NCBI GenBank assembly: GCA_019752045.1
Contig: JAIEMP010000020.1
Coordinates: forward strand, 1 to 64,000
Reading direction: 5' to 3'
Source: Chitinophagaceae bacterium
GTDB lineage: Bacteria; Bacteroidota; Bacteroidia; Chitinophagales; Chitinophagaceae
Length of the DNA stretch: 64,000 bases
Shown: positions 26,387 to 35,943 of the stretch, piece after piece
Position numbering within the stretch: position 1 is the stretch's first letter
How the letters are laid out: every line of letters starts with the position of its first letter
Made by a program: the position numbers and the translations under genes
Notes under the pieces: generated by a model
Database searches by the model: none
What the model was told of the DNA's origin: nothing
Seen by the model: the letters and a program-made list of their open reading frames with translations, nothing else

Positions 26387-27286
26387 ATGCAACCTACTTT
26401 ATTGATATTAGCCGCAGGAATGGCCAGCCGTTATGGAAGTATGAAACAGATTGAAGGATTTGGTCCTGCAGGCGAAACCATTATGGATTATTCTATTTAT
26501 GATGCCATCAGGGCGGGGTTTGGTAAAGTAGTTTTCATCATACGCAAAGATTTTGCAGATCAGTTTAAAGCCATCTTTGAACCCCGGCTCAAAGGCCGTA
26601 TTGAAATTGATTATGTGTACCAGGAGTTGTCTTCATTTGTTGATGGGTTTGATATTCCTGCTTCAAGAGTAAAGCCCTGGGGTACTGCACATGCTGTGCT
26701 GTGTGCGAAAGATGTTATTAAAGAACCATTTGCTGTAATTAATGCTGATGATTTTTACGGAAGAGATGCGTTTGAAAAAGCAGCCGCTTTTTTAACAACA
26801 GATTGCAATCCGGAGCAACATGCCATTATCGGTTACAATCTTGCAAAAACACTCAGTGCAAACGGAACAGTTAGTCGTGGTGTGTGTGAGGTAAATGCAG
26901 AAGGTGATCTGGCATCTATCACCGAACGCACAAAAATTTATGCAGAAGACAACCGTATTGTGTATGAAGATGCAGCAGGCAAACACGAAGTGCCTTATGA
27001 TTCAAGTGTAAGTATGAATTTCTGGTGTTTTGATGATTCTGTTTTTTATCTCACCAAACAATTATTCAAAACATTTTTAAAAGAACACGGGAACGAAGAG
27101 AAATCAGAGTTTTTTATTCCACTGGTTGCAGATTCTTATATTAAAGAAGAGTTGGGCATCATTAAAGTAATTCCTACTTCATCTCAATGGTTTGGTGTTA
27201 CGTACAAAGAAGATGCACCCGGTGTGCAGGAAAGCGTAAACAATCTGATTGCCTCAGGTGAATATCCTGCAGGATTGTGGAGTTAA
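26387..27286 (+). CDS. Sugar-phosphate nucleotidyltransferase-like protein
   Basis: A 299-residue NTP-transferase fold protein. The start MQPTLLILAAGMASRYGSMKQ is chosen because the G-x-x-S-R-Y-G-x-x-K loop normally begins about ten residues from the N-terminus and the -7 box lies upstream. Other visible parts are PAGETIMDYSIYDA, GTAHAVLCAKDV, the Mg-binding INADDFYG and the substrate segment VSMNFWCFD. It should make a nucleotide-activated sugar or handle a sugar phosphate, but the substrate is not evident. Its stop overlaps the stop of the convergent subtilase by a few bases. Confidence 0.82.
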   Translation: MQPTLLILAAGMASRYGSMKQIEGFGPAGETIMDYSIYDAIRAGFGKVVFIIRKDFADQFKAIFEPRLKGRIEIDYVYQELSSFVDGFDIPASRVKPWGTAHAVLCAKDVIKEPFAVINADDFYGRDAFEKAAAFLTTDCNPEQHAIIGYNLAKTLSANGTVSRGVCEVNAEGDLASITERTKIYAEDNRIVYEDAAGKHEVPYDSSVSMNFWCFDDSVFYLTKQLFKTFLKEHGNEEKSEFFIPLVADSYIKEELGIIKVIPTSSQWFGVTYKEDAPGVQESVNNLIASGEYPAGLWS

Positions 27287-29943
27287 AGTATGAGCAGACT
27301 TCCTGTTTGAATCAGCTTATTGTCTTTTGCCAATCTGTAATAATAGATTCCTTTTGCCATGCCGTTTAAACTGATTTGTTGCGGCGAATCTTTTATGAGC
27401 TGTTGTAACACAACTCTGCCATAATTATCAATCAACTGAAAAATCAGTGCATCAGATTGTTCGGCTAAAACAGTAACAGAACCATTTCTCATTACCGGAT
27501 TGGGATAAATAACCGCCGGTTTACTCCCAATAAAATAAAGTTGGGCAGGGGCTGAGTAGATCAATGAACCGTCTGATAATTCAATCACTGCTCTGTAAAT
27601 ATTTACACCCGGTCTAACTTTTATATCCACAGCCTGGTATTGTAATCCGTTGATGGTTGTTTGTTTTTCAAGCAAAACAAAACCTGCAGCTGATTGCTTT
27701 TCGAAACTGATAGATTTTATTCTGTAAGTAGTGCCTATTTCAAGCTGCAGTAATCCGTTGTTTGATAAATTGAGATTTGCAAGTAAATTTTTTACATAAC
27801 ATCCTGTTCCCTGCAATTCATAATTAAACGTATAAGAACTTACAGCTGCTTTAGAATTGAGCATGGGACTGATGGAATAATGTTTTGGCGGACTTGCATT
27901 TTTTGAAATCACAGCAAACGTATCAGTAGTGATGAAGAACGGCTCCATGTATTGATTACCCAACCGGTTGATCTGATAAGCAGTTGCGGATGAAACTCTG
28001 TTCCAGCTGATGAGGAAAGAATCAGCACAATTAAAACCAACCTGTGTGTTGATTCGTTTTGAAATGGTAAATGTATCCGTTGTATAAACTTCACTGTTGA
28101 TCTTCATGCGCAGCAATGCTTTGCTGTAAACATCCGGCACGCTCATTTTATAATAGCCTTTAGAGACATCAACCGTTGCAGCAATCTGTTGCCAGCTGTT
28201 CCCATTATCTGTACTCATTTCTAAAATACCTGCAGCAGAATTATAACCTGATTCAAACCGAAGCACAGTTGTTTCACCGGAAGTTAAATGATCTGCAGCA
28301 ACAGGAAAATACCATTTGAATGTGTTGCTGCTGTCAGTTTGATATGCAATAGAAAAATTTTGCGTGCCTGAGGCTATAGCAAATCCATTCACCTGCAACA
28401 CATAATTGCCGGGCTCCGGCAAATCAACAGTGATTTGTTCCACAACATTTATACTGTCTCTTTTACGTACAGGTAATTCCTGTAAAGCATTGATATTGGG
28501 TGTTGGGTTCAGTACCCATGGTTTGTACGTTGTATTGGTAGCTGTATGTGTAACTGTAAGATCAAGATCATTCACTAATGCAACAGATGCGTTAACGGCA
28601 GCTTGAGGATCTGTCCATGCAAGTGTTACTTTTAATTGTTTAATGCCGGGAGGTACCGTTATATTCATTTGCTGCGAAGTATTGTTGACAACTGCTCCTG
28701 TAAAATAGTTGCCTTTGAGTATTGTTTGCACCGCTTTGTATGCATTCATATTTCCATAACCCGATTTGAAATCTATTCCTTTTGCATCCACATCATCTGC
28801 ACTGTTAAGCAACACTGCTTTAATCAATGAGGCTGGTGCAGTTGTACCACTATTTGAAACACGAAATGTTTGATGCAGTACTGCCGCTACACCCGATACC
28901 AATGCTGCAGCACCTGAACTGCCATCTTCACCAAACGCTACCAGTTCAGGTTTTACTCTTCCATCGAAAGCTGGTCCTTTTGAACTGGGTGCTAACACAA
29001 TCCCAAACGAATCTGTATGACCAACGGTGATGATGTTTTTTGCCTGTTTAAAATTTCCTGTAAGATTAGCGTAGCCCGGTATGCCGGCATACCTGCCTGT
29101 TGTAGAACTAAGTGTACCTGAATTGCCGGCAGAAAAAATATGAATCAACGATTTGTTGTTTACAACCGAAGCATCATAGCCTGCAGCTTCGGCTCCATAA
29201 TAATTTTCAATAACAGTACCGTATGAATGATTTTGTACAAGTATACCGGAAGATTGATAATAGGTATCGGGTTCAGGTAATAAGTTTTGAAAACTTGCCG
29301 GGCTCAACAAACTTCTCCAGGCTGCTCCTTTTGTGTTGTACCAGCTGTTTCCTCCACCGCCACACATTGTTGCCATTATAGAGGCATGTGCCGATGAAGT
29401 GGTTGAAGCAAAAGCTGAAGGAAGAATTCTTCCTTTGAAATCAATATCTGTTGTATCAAAGCGCTGTTCTTTAATGGAGATGTGTACAGTGTTTCCATTC
29501 AATACAGGAAAATCATTCTGAATACTAGAAATTTTATTGGCAGCATAATCTACAAATCCAAACAGGAGCTCTTCGGTTGCTTTTTTTCTTGAATCAATAA
29601 ATTTTATTACAGTATGCGATGCCAGTTTTTCCATCTCTGTCCATGTGCACGAAATAACCGCAAGATTCGCCGGTTCGTACTCACTGATGAGCTTAATCAA
29701 CGGGTTTGATTGAATGAGTGTTTTAAATTGTTTAAGATTAGTTGTAGCTACCGTATACATTTGAACGGTGGAAGACTTTTGATTTTGCAACTGAATGCGC
29801 AAATACGGTGAAAGTTTATCCACATTTTTCTCCGACGTTTTTTGTGTATATGAAATTTTACATAATAGAATAAATAAGACCAACAGACGAATTGTAATTG
29901 ATATTTTTTTATGTTTCCGTTGTACGGTTGAATAAAATTTCAT
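27283..29943 (-). CDS. S8 subtilase-like serine protease with T9SS type A tail
   Basis: An 886-residue secreted protease. After an N-terminal membrane/signal segment (IRLLVLFILLCKISYTQ) and a propeptide-like region comes the subtilase domain. The likely catalytic His is in SSAHASIMATMCGGGG, the oxyanion Asn in FSAGNSG and the Ser in GEDGSSGAAALVSGVAA. These differ from the usual HGTxVAG and GTSxAxP, and the Asp motif (FDTTDIDF) is only tentative, so activity should not be taken for granted. A jelly-roll P-domain-like region and other beta domains lead to the sorting tail VIYPNPVMRNGSVTVL. Convergent with the nucleotidyltransferase gene. Confidence 0.85.
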   Translation of the reverse strand: MKFYSTVQRKHKKISITIRLLVLFILLCKISYTQKTSEKNVDKLSPYLRIQLQNQKSSTVQMYTVATTNLKQFKTLIQSNPLIKLISEYEPANLAVISCTWTEMEKLASHTVIKFIDSRKKATEELLFGFVDYAANKISSIQNDFPVLNGNTVHISIKEQRFDTTDIDFKGRILPSAFASTTSSAHASIMATMCGGGGNSWYNTKGAAWRSLLSPASFQNLLPEPDTYYQSSGILVQNHSYGTVIENYYGAEAAGYDASVVNNKSLIHIFSAGNSGTLSSTTGRYAGIPGYANLTGNFKQAKNIITVGHTDSFGIVLAPSSKGPAFDGRVKPELVAFGEDGSSGAAALVSGVAAVLHQTFRVSNSGTTAPASLIKAVLLNSADDVDAKGIDFKSGYGNMNAYKAVQTILKGNYFTGAVVNNTSQQMNITVPPGIKQLKVTLAWTDPQAAVNASVALVNDLDLTVTHTATNTTYKPWVLNPTPNINALQELPVRKRDSINVVEQITVDLPEPGNYVLQVNGFAIASGTQNFSIAYQTDSSNTFKWYFPVAADHLTSGETTVLRFESGYNSAAGILEMSTDNGNSWQQIAATVDVSKGYYKMSVPDVYSKALLRMKINSEVYTTDTFTISKRINTQVGFNCADSFLISWNRVSSATAYQINRLGNQYMEPFFITTDTFAVISKNASPPKHYSISPMLNSKAAVSSYTFNYELQGTGCYVKNLLANLNLSNNGLLQLEIGTTYRIKSISFEKQSAAGFVLLEKQTTINGLQYQAVDIKVRPGVNIYRAVIELSDGSLIYSAPAQLYFIGSKPAVIYPNPVMRNGSVTVLAEQSDALIFQLIDNYGRVVLQQLIKDSPQQISLNGMAKGIYYYRLAKDNKLIQTGSLLIL

Positions 29944-30135
29944 TGTATAGAGGTCTGTTTAAAAAAAATTAAACTGCAGCATTGTGCAATCTGCGTGTAT
30001 TCGTTCTTGGTAGTTTTACTTTTTTACAACACAAATGATTCTTTTGCAACAAAGCTGCAATGTTTCTTTTTTTTACAACAAATAAAAGTAAATAAATTCA
30101 ACTGTTAATTCTTTTTAAACTTAAACACGTAAAAC

Positions 30136-30942
30136 ATGAGAAAAGTTATTTTGGTTTTTGCTGCAACTGCATTTGCAGCATTGTTTATTGTTGCTTGTAA
30201 GAAAAGTACAAACGAAGCTGCCAGCCAGGAAATTCCACAGGAAGTGCTGAATCAGATTGCAGCACAGGGTTTTTCTGCACAAGGTGTTACAAGAGCTGAT
30301 GGTGGTTATCTGGTAGAAGGTGATATCTTATTAACCGAAGAAAACCTGAAGCACACAGCTACATCCAATGAACTGGTGTATGCAAATGAAGAGCATTACC
30401 GTACAACCTATACTGTTACTGGTTTGCCAAGAACAATTACAGTAAGCCTTAACACTACACAGGCAAATTTTATTTCTGCAACTGATGAAGCAATCCGCCG
30501 TTACAATGCGTTGAATCTGCGTGTTCGCTTTCAGCGTGTAACAGGAACATCTGCCAACATTAATATTGTTACTTACTATCAGGTAAGTAATACATTGGGT
30601 TCGGCAGGTTTTCCAACAAGCTCTGGAAATCCATACAATCAAATCCGGATGAATACTTATTGGTATACACCAAGTATTGCAGTAAATGCACTGGCAACAA
30701 CCATTGCACATGAAGTTGGTCATTGCATCGGTTTCCGTCATACAGATTATATGGACCGTTCATACAGCTGTGGTGGTTCTGCAGTAAATGAAGGTACAGC
30801 AGGTGTGGGAGCAATTCATATTCCGGGTACACCAACAGGCCCCAGCGCCGGTTCATGGATGCTTGCCTGCGGAAGCACTTCATCTTCATTCAACCGTCCG
30901 TTTACAAGTGCTGATCAAACAGCATTGAATTATGTGTATTAA
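30136..30942 (+). CDS. M57-type (HEIGH) metallopeptidase lipoprotein, copy 1
   Basis: A 268-residue lipoprotein; lipobox LFIVAC gives a lipidated Cys21. The zinc motif is TTIAHEVGHCIGFRHTDYM near residue 195, the HExGHxxGxxH signature of the dual-action HEIGH (M57) peptidases. A conserved cysteine pair (SYSCGG and WMLACGS) may form a disulfide. The mature region IPQEVLNQIAAQGFSAQGV resembles the M57 propeptide. It probably acts in the outer envelope. The next gene is a close paralogue in tandem; the two are separated by a terminator hairpin. Confidence 0.88.
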   Translation: MRKVILVFAATAFAALFIVACKKSTNEAASQEIPQEVLNQIAAQGFSAQGVTRADGGYLVEGDILLTEENLKHTATSNELVYANEEHYRTTYTVTGLPRTITVSLNTTQANFISATDEAIRRYNALNLRVRFQRVTGTSANINIVTYYQVSNTLGSAGFPTSSGNPYNQIRMNTYWYTPSIAVNALATTIAHEVGHCIGFRHTDYMDRSYSCGGSAVNEGTAGVGAIHIPGTPTGPSAGSWMLACGSTSSSFNRPFTSADQTALNYVY

Positions 30943-30957
30943 TAATTAATCATCTTT

Positions 30958-30990
30958 ACAAAGCACCCTGCCTTAAACAGGGTGCTTTGT
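30958..30990 (+). terminator. Terminator between the two M57 genes
   Basis: A 13-bp perfect stem, ACAAAGCACCCTG / CAGGGTGCTTTGT, with a 7-base loop, then ATTTAT. The following T tract is weak, but the stem is strong. Confidence 0.75.
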
Positions 30991-31100
30991 ATTTATAGCA
31001 GGAATTTCCTGTAAGCGATACTGCTGTTTCTTTTTGCCTGTTGCATTCTCCAGAATATTGAGTAACTTATACTCTTATTTTAAACCTAAATATTAAAGAC

Positions 31101-31886
31101 ATGAGAAAACTACTTTCTGTATTTGCAGTTGCTGCCTTTGCAACGTTGTTTATTGTTGCATGTTCTAAATCAACAAAAGAATCTGTTGCTCCAATTCCGC
31201 AGGATGTACTGAATCAAATTTCTGCACTTGGTTTTTCTCCAAACAATGTTGTGGCAGAAGATGGAGGTTATATCGTTGAAGGAGATATATTTCTCAGTCC
31301 AAAGGACTTAACAACCTTAAAAACAACCAATCGTTTAAATGTTGCAAATGAAGAACAATATCATACAACAAACCTCGTAGCAGCTCCAAGAAGTATTACA
31401 ATCAGCGTATCTGGAAATGTTCCATCTGCGTTCCTAACTGCGGTTGATGCTGCTATTGCACGTTACAATAATGAAAACTTAACCATTAGTTTTTCACGGG
31501 TTGCAAGTGGTGGTGCAATCAATATTCGTATTGTCAATACCCGCCAGTATATCGCTTCTGCAGGTTTTCCAACAAGTTCCGGAGATCCGTTTAACGAAAT
31601 TAAATATGCTAAAACGTATTCTACATACGGAGTAGATTTTATGACAACCGTTCTTGCACATGAAATTGGTCATTGCATTGGTTTCCGTCATACAGATTAT
31701 ATGAACCGTTCTTACAGTTGCGGCGGAACAGGTGGAAATGAAGGTGCAAGCACAGTTGGCGCTATATATATCCCGGGTACAGCATCAGGTCCCGATCCAA
31801 ACTCATGGATGCTGGCTTGCTTAAGTGCAACAACTAATCGTCCGTTTAATAACAATGATAAAGTTGCATTAAACTATCTCTACTAA
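31101..31886 (+). CDS. M57-type (HEIGH) metallopeptidase lipoprotein, copy 2
   Basis: A 261-residue paralogue of the preceding gene. It has the same lipobox (LFIVAC, Cys21), the motif TVLAHEIGHCIGFRHTDYM, the cysteine motifs SYSCGG and WMLACLS, and the end of type NNDKVALNYLY. The sequences around the active site are nearly identical while the central region (residues 60-150) differs. This fits tandem duplication with divergence of the substrate-facing part. The signal peptides are almost the same. It ends at a bidirectional terminator shared with pgi. Confidence 0.88.
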   Translation: MRKLLSVFAVAAFATLFIVACSKSTKESVAPIPQDVLNQISALGFSPNNVVAEDGGYIVEGDIFLSPKDLTTLKTTNRLNVANEEQYHTTNLVAAPRSITISVSGNVPSAFLTAVDAAIARYNNENLTISFSRVASGGAINIRIVNTRQYIASAGFPTSSGDPFNEIKYAKTYSTYGVDFMTTVLAHEIGHCIGFRHTDYMNRSYSCGGTGGNEGASTVGAIYIPGTASGPDPNSWMLACLSATTNRPFNNNDKVALNYLY

Positions 31887-31902
31887 AAATAATTATCAAA
31901 GT

Positions 31903-31934
31903 AAAAGCCCTTCCGCATTAGCGGAAGGGCTTTT
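31903..31934. terminator. Bidirectional terminator between M57 copy 2 and pgi
   Basis: A 14-bp perfect stem, AAAAGCCCTTCCGC / GCGGAAGGGCTTTT, with loop ATTA, lies between two convergent genes. Confidence 0.92.
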
Positions 31935-31935
31935 C

Positions 31936-33564
31936 TTATTTTCGGAAGTTCTTGTATAAATTGATGAGTGAATTGGTAGAAGCATCATGTGTTGAAACGT
32001 GATCATCCGTAATTAACTCAGGTAAAATTTTATTCGCTAACTGCTTACCCAATTCAACGCCCCATTGATCAAAACTGTACACATTCCAGATAACACCCTG
32101 TACAAAAATCTTATGTTCATACAAGGCAACCAATTCGCCCAAAGTAAACGCAGTGATTTTCTTTACCAAAATTGAATTGGTTGGACGATTACCTTCAAAC
32201 ACTTTATAAGGAATCAATTCTTCTTTTACGCCTTCTGCAATCACTTCTTCTTTTGATTTGCCATTCATGAGTGCTTCTGTTTGTGCAAAGAAATTACTCA
32301 TGAGTTTTGGATGATGATCGCTCAGCGGATTATGGCTTATGGCGGGTGCAATAAAATCGGCAGGAATTAAATGTGTGCCCTGATGAATTAATTGATAGAA
32401 TGAATGTTGACCATTGGTACCCGGCTCTCCCCAGATGATGGGGCCTGTACTGTAATCTACTTTATTGCCATTGCGATCAACATACTTTCCATTGCTCTCC
32501 ATATTGCCTTGCTGAAAATAAGCTGCAAAGCGATGCAGGTATTGATCGTAGGGGAGAATGGCTTCACTCTTTGCATCAAAGAAGTTCACATACCAAGTGC
32601 CCAACAATGCCATGATCACCGGGATATTCTTTTCAAAATTTTCGGTACGGAAATGTTCATCGGCTGCATGTGCACCTTTCAGCAATTCTTTAAAGTTGTT
32701 ATAGCCGATTGTTAGTGCAATGGATAAACCAATTGCACTCCACAAACTATAACGACCGCCTACCCAATCCCAAAATTCAAACATATTGGCTTTATCAATC
32801 CCAAACTTCACCACATCTTTTTCATTAGTTGATAAAGCAGCAAAATGTTTGGCCACATTTGCTTCATCTTTTGCATATTCCAGAAACCAGTTTCTTGCAC
32901 TGTGTGCATTGGTCATTGTTTCCTGTGTAGTAAATGTTTTTGATGCAATAAGAAATAACGTTTCATCGGGTGTAACTTTTTTCAATGTTTCAGCAATATG
33001 TGTTCCATCAACATTACTTACAAAATAGGTTTCAATACCATCCACCCAATACGGTTTCAATGCTTCGGTGATCATCACCGGACCAAGATCACTTCCGCCA
33101 ATACCAATATTGACGATGTATTTTATTTTCTTTCCTGTATAACCTTTCCATTCACCGCTATGAATATTTGAACAGAAATTTTTCATCTGTTCCAATACAC
33201 GATTAATGTCGGGCATTACATTTCTGCCATCAACCAACACTTCTTTCTCAGAAAAATTGCGGAGTGCTGTATGCAGCACGGCTCTTTTTTCTGTTTGATT
33301 GATCACATCGCCTCCAAACATTTTTTCAATGGCTTCTTTCAGCTTGCATTCAGTTGCTAATTGTAACAGCAACTGCATGGTTTCTTCGGTGATGATATTT
33401 TTTGAATAGTCAAACACTATCTCATCGACACATGTACTGAATTTTTTAAACCTTTCTGCATCTGCTTTAAACAGATCACGCATATGCACCTGTTTCATTT
33501 GTGCAGCATGTGAGGTAAGTTGTTGCCAGGCGTTGGTTGTTGTTGGGTTGATCGAAGAGAGCAT
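31936..33564 (-). CDS. pgi: Glucose-6-phosphate isomerase
   Basis: Pgi (542 residues from [16 protein letters not shown]) interconverts glucose-6-phosphate and fructose-6-phosphate in glycolysis and gluconeogenesis. Signatures are [20 protein letters not shown] and [17 protein letters not shown], with [19 protein letters not shown] later on. The ORF-track N-terminus ([10 protein letters not shown]...) is translated from a palindromic repeat at 33601-33674, and 542 residues is the normal family length, so the later start is used. It stands alone, with ribF upstream in the same direction. Confidence 0.97.
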   Translation of the reverse strand: MLSSINPTTTNAWQQLTSHAAQMKQVHMRDLFKADAERFKKFSTCVDEIVFDYSKNIITEETMQLLLQLATECKLKEAIEKMFGGDVINQTEKRAVLHTALRNFSEKEVLVDGRNVMPDINRVLEQMKNFCSNIHSGEWKGYTGKKIKYIVNIGIGGSDLGPVMITEALKPYWVDGIETYFVSNVDGTHIAETLKKVTPDETLFLIASKTFTTQETMTNAHSARNWFLEYAKDEANVAKHFAALSTNEKDVVKFGIDKANMFEFWDWVGGRYSLWSAIGLSIALTIGYNNFKELLKGAHAADEHFRTENFEKNIPVIMALLGTWYVNFFDAKSEAILPYDQYLHRFAAYFQQGNMESNGKYVDRNGNKVDYSTGPIIWGEPGTNGQHSFYQLIHQGTHLIPADFIAPAISHNPLSDHHPKLMSNFFAQTEALMNGKSKEEVIAEGVKEELIPYKVFEGNRPTNSILVKKITAFTLGELVALYEHKIFVQGVIWNVYSFDQWGVELGKQLANKILPELITDDHVSTHDASTNSLINLYKNFRK

Positions 33565-33601
33565 AGTGAGTTTTTTATTTAACTTAAAAGTTGTTTTTTG
33601 A

Positions 33602-33674
33602 CGCAGAGAATAAACAAAAGAGTTTTCGCAGAGGGCTCTCTCTGCGAATGTCTCGGCGTTCTCTTTTCTCTGCG
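33602..33674. repeat. Nested inverted repeat upstream of pgi
   Basis: Outer arms CGCAGAG (33602-33608) and CTCTGCG (33668-33674) enclose a perfect inner pair, TTCGCAGAG (33625-33633) and CTCTGCGAA (33640-33648). It is a compact stem-loop made of CTCTGCG units, a repeat type often seen in this phylum. Confidence 0.65.
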
Positions 33675-33720
33675 GCAAAAGAAGCCATAATTGAATTATA
33701 AAAATAAAAATAAACGGCCT

Positions 33721-34662
33721 CTATTTTAATTGATCAGCCAGTTTGCTGATAGAAATTTCTTTGTCTTTATGTAACTGTTCAATTAGTTTATCGAGTCCCT
33801 CAAATTTCACTTCGTTTCGTAAATGAAAGCGTACATATACTTTTAAATGACGGTTGTAAATATCTTCATCAAAATCAAATAAATGTACTTCCACCGTTCT
33901 GCCAGTACCATCAACAGTAGGGCGGTTGCCGATATTCATCATTCCCTTCATCATCTTCGTTTCACCTTCAACCTGAGCTTCTACTGCATATACTCCATTG
34001 GCAGGTACTAATTTGTCTGCATCCTGTATTTGCAGGTTGGCAGTAGGGTAGCCGAGTTTACGGCCCAGTTTATTTCCTTCAATCACATTTCCTTTAAAGA
34101 AATATGGATAGCCCAGTAATTGATTGGCAGTTTCTATTTCACCATTTGAAATGGCCTGTCGTATTTTGGTAGAGCTGATGGCTGCTTCATTCATCAACTG
34201 CTGCGGAATTTCTTTTACTGCATAGTTAAAGCGTTCGCCCATTTGCTCCAGCAATCGGTAATCACCTTCACGGTTGTTACCAAACTTATGATCATAACCA
34301 ATAATAATGAGTGCAGGATGAAAACGATTGACCAAAAAACTGCTGATATATTCTTCAGCCGTTTGCTCAGAAAATTCTTTGTTGAACGGAACCACCACCA
34401 GATTATCTAATCCCTGCTTTTTCAGCAATTCAATCCGCTCATCTAATGTGGTGAGTTCAGCAATTGAGCGATCGGGCTGTACAATTTTACGTGGATGCGG
34501 ATAAAAGCTGATGAGCACTGATTCACCGCCTCTTTCTTTTGCCTCGGCACATAATTGACGGATGATTTGCCGGTGACCAAGATGAACACCATCAAACGTA
34601 CCGATTGTAACAACGGCGTTCGTAAAAACGGGCAACTGCTGCAGACTTCTGTAAACCTTCAT
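33721..34662 (-). CDS. ribF: Bifunctional riboflavin kinase / FAD synthetase
   Basis: RibF (313 residues from MKVYRSLQQLPVF) phosphorylates riboflavin to FMN and adenylates FMN to FAD. The N-terminal FAD synthetase domain shows VTIGTFDGVHLGHRQII and IIIGYDHKFGNNREGDY. The C-terminal kinase domain has GYPYFFKGNVIEGNKLGRKLGYPTANL and GMMNIGNRPTVDG. MKVYR is chosen over the longer ORF start because the preceding residues are hydrophobic filler and a -7 box (TACTTTTG, minus strand 34682-34675) lies just upstream. Divergent from purM. Confidence 0.95.
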   Translation of the reverse strand: MKVYRSLQQLPVFTNAVVTIGTFDGVHLGHRQIIRQLCAEAKERGGESVLISFYPHPRKIVQPDRSIAELTTLDERIELLKKQGLDNLVVVPFNKEFSEQTAEEYISSFLVNRFHPALIIIGYDHKFGNNREGDYRLLEQMGERFNYAVKEIPQQLMNEAAISSTKIRQAISNGEIETANQLLGYPYFFKGNVIEGNKLGRKLGYPTANLQIQDADKLVPANGVYAVEAQVEGETKMMKGMMNIGNRPTVDGTGRTVEVHLFDFDEDIYNRHLKVYVRFHLRNEVKFEGLDKLIEQLHKDKEISISKLADQLK

Positions 34663-34674
34663 AATTTGGAGGCA

Positions 34675-34713
34675 CAAAAGTAACACATTTGAAGTGTGGA
34701 AGTGTTAGTTTTG
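34675..34713. promoter_or_regulatory. Divergent -7 boxes of ribF and purM
   Basis: TACTTTTG on the minus strand (34682-34675) faces ribF; TAGTTTTG on the plus strand (34706-34713) faces purM. Both fit TAnnTTTG. The -33 elements are poor. Confidence 0.5.
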
Positions 34714-34733
34714 CGGCTCTCAAACAAAGCAGC

Positions 34734-35942
34734 ATGTCTTTATATAACCAACGGGGCGTATCGGCACAAAAAGAAGAAGTACATAAGGCGGTAGAACATT
34801 TGGATCAGGGTTTATACCCGCATGCGTTTTGCAAACTCTATCCCGATTATTTGGTAGGCGATGCTGATTGGGTAAATGTAACCCATGCTGATGGTGCCGG
34901 TACAAAAAGTATTCTGGCATATCTCTATTGGAAAGAAACCGGTGATGCATCTGTCTGGAAAGGCATTGCACAAGATGCCATTGTGATGAATCTGGATGAT
35001 TTGCTTTGTGTAGGTATTTACGATAATATTTTATTCTCATCCACAGTTGATCGCAACAAAACACGTATCCCGGGTGAAGTGCTGGAGCAAATCATCAATG
35101 GTTCGGCAGAGTTATTTGCTCAATTGAAACAATACGGAGTGAACATTCATTACCTCGGTGGAGAAACGGCTGATGTAGGTGATGTGGTGCGTACCATTGC
35201 TGTGAACGGAACCATGACAGCCCGTTGGCCAAAAAACAAAGTGATCAGCAACGATAAAATTAAAGCAGGCGATGTGATTGTTGGGCTTGCAGGATTTGGA
35301 CAGGCGAATTATGAAACATCGTACAACAGTGGTTTGGGCAGTAATGGTTTAACCAGTGCACGACATGATGTGTTGGAAAAATATTATGCGAAACAATTTC
35401 CTGAAACCTTTGAAGCAATGTTGAATGATGAGGTGGTGTACATTGGCAAGCATCGGTTGACGGATGAGTTAGATGCTGAGCGCAGTCGAAGCATTGGTAA
35501 AGGAGTACTGAGCAATGTCGAAGGACGACTTACAATTGCTGATTTGTTGTTATCACCAACAAGAACCTTTGCTCCAGTGCTCAAAGAAATTCTGCAAAAT
35601 CATTTTGATGCGGTTCATGGATTGATTCATTGCAGCGGTGGTGGACAAACGAAATGTTTAAAATATTTGCCGGGGCCGATGAAGATTGTAAAAGACAATC
35701 TGTTTACGCCTCCCATCATCTTCGATTTAATTCAGCAAGCTTCCGGTGCAGATGCACGTGAAATGTACCAGGTGTTTAACATGGGTACAAGGCTGGAGAT
35801 TTATACCAATGAAAGAGATGCTGATACATTGATCAACATCTCTAAGTCATTTGGTGTAAATGCCCAAATCATTGGAAGGGTAGAACCGAGTGAGAAGAAA
35901 GAGTTGCTGATAAAGTTGGGAGATGAAGAGTTGATAATTTGA
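34734..35942 (+). CDS. purM: Phosphoribosylformylglycinamidine cyclo-ligase (AIR synthetase)
   Basis: PurM-type enzyme (402 residues from MSLYNQRGVSAQKEEV) for step five of purine synthesis. Visible are THADGAGTKSILAYLYWKE, DAIVMNLDDLLCVG, LGGETADVGDVV and the late glycine-rich IHCSGGGQTKC. This long form with VFNMGTRLEIY is the one usual in Bacteroidota. Between HRLTDELD and LTIADLLLSPTRT lies the stretch AERSRSIGKGVLSNVEG. It is encoded by two CTGAGCnnnnTCGAAG repeats (35476 and 35508) and looks like a repeat-derived in-frame insertion. Confidence 0.93.
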   Translation: MSLYNQRGVSAQKEEVHKAVEHLDQGLYPHAFCKLYPDYLVGDADWVNVTHADGAGTKSILAYLYWKETGDASVWKGIAQDAIVMNLDDLLCVGIYDNILFSSTVDRNKTRIPGEVLEQIINGSAELFAQLKQYGVNIHYLGGETADVGDVVRTIAVNGTMTARWPKNKVISNDKIKAGDVIVGLAGFGQANYETSYNSGLGSNGLTSARHDVLEKYYAKQFPETFEAMLNDEVVYIGKHRLTDELDAERSRSIGKGVLSNVEGRLTIADLLLSPTRTFAPVLKEILQNHFDAVHGLIHCSGGGQTKCLKYLPGPMKIVKDNLFTPPIIFDLIQQASGADAREMYQVFNMGTRLEIYTNERDADTLINISKSFGVNAQIIGRVEPSEKKELLIKLGDEELII

Positions 35943-35943
35943 T

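Noticed and set aside
33565-33678. N-terminal extension of pgi in the ORF track
   Set aside because: It is encoded by a palindromic repeat, and the protein from 33564 already has the normal Pgi length.
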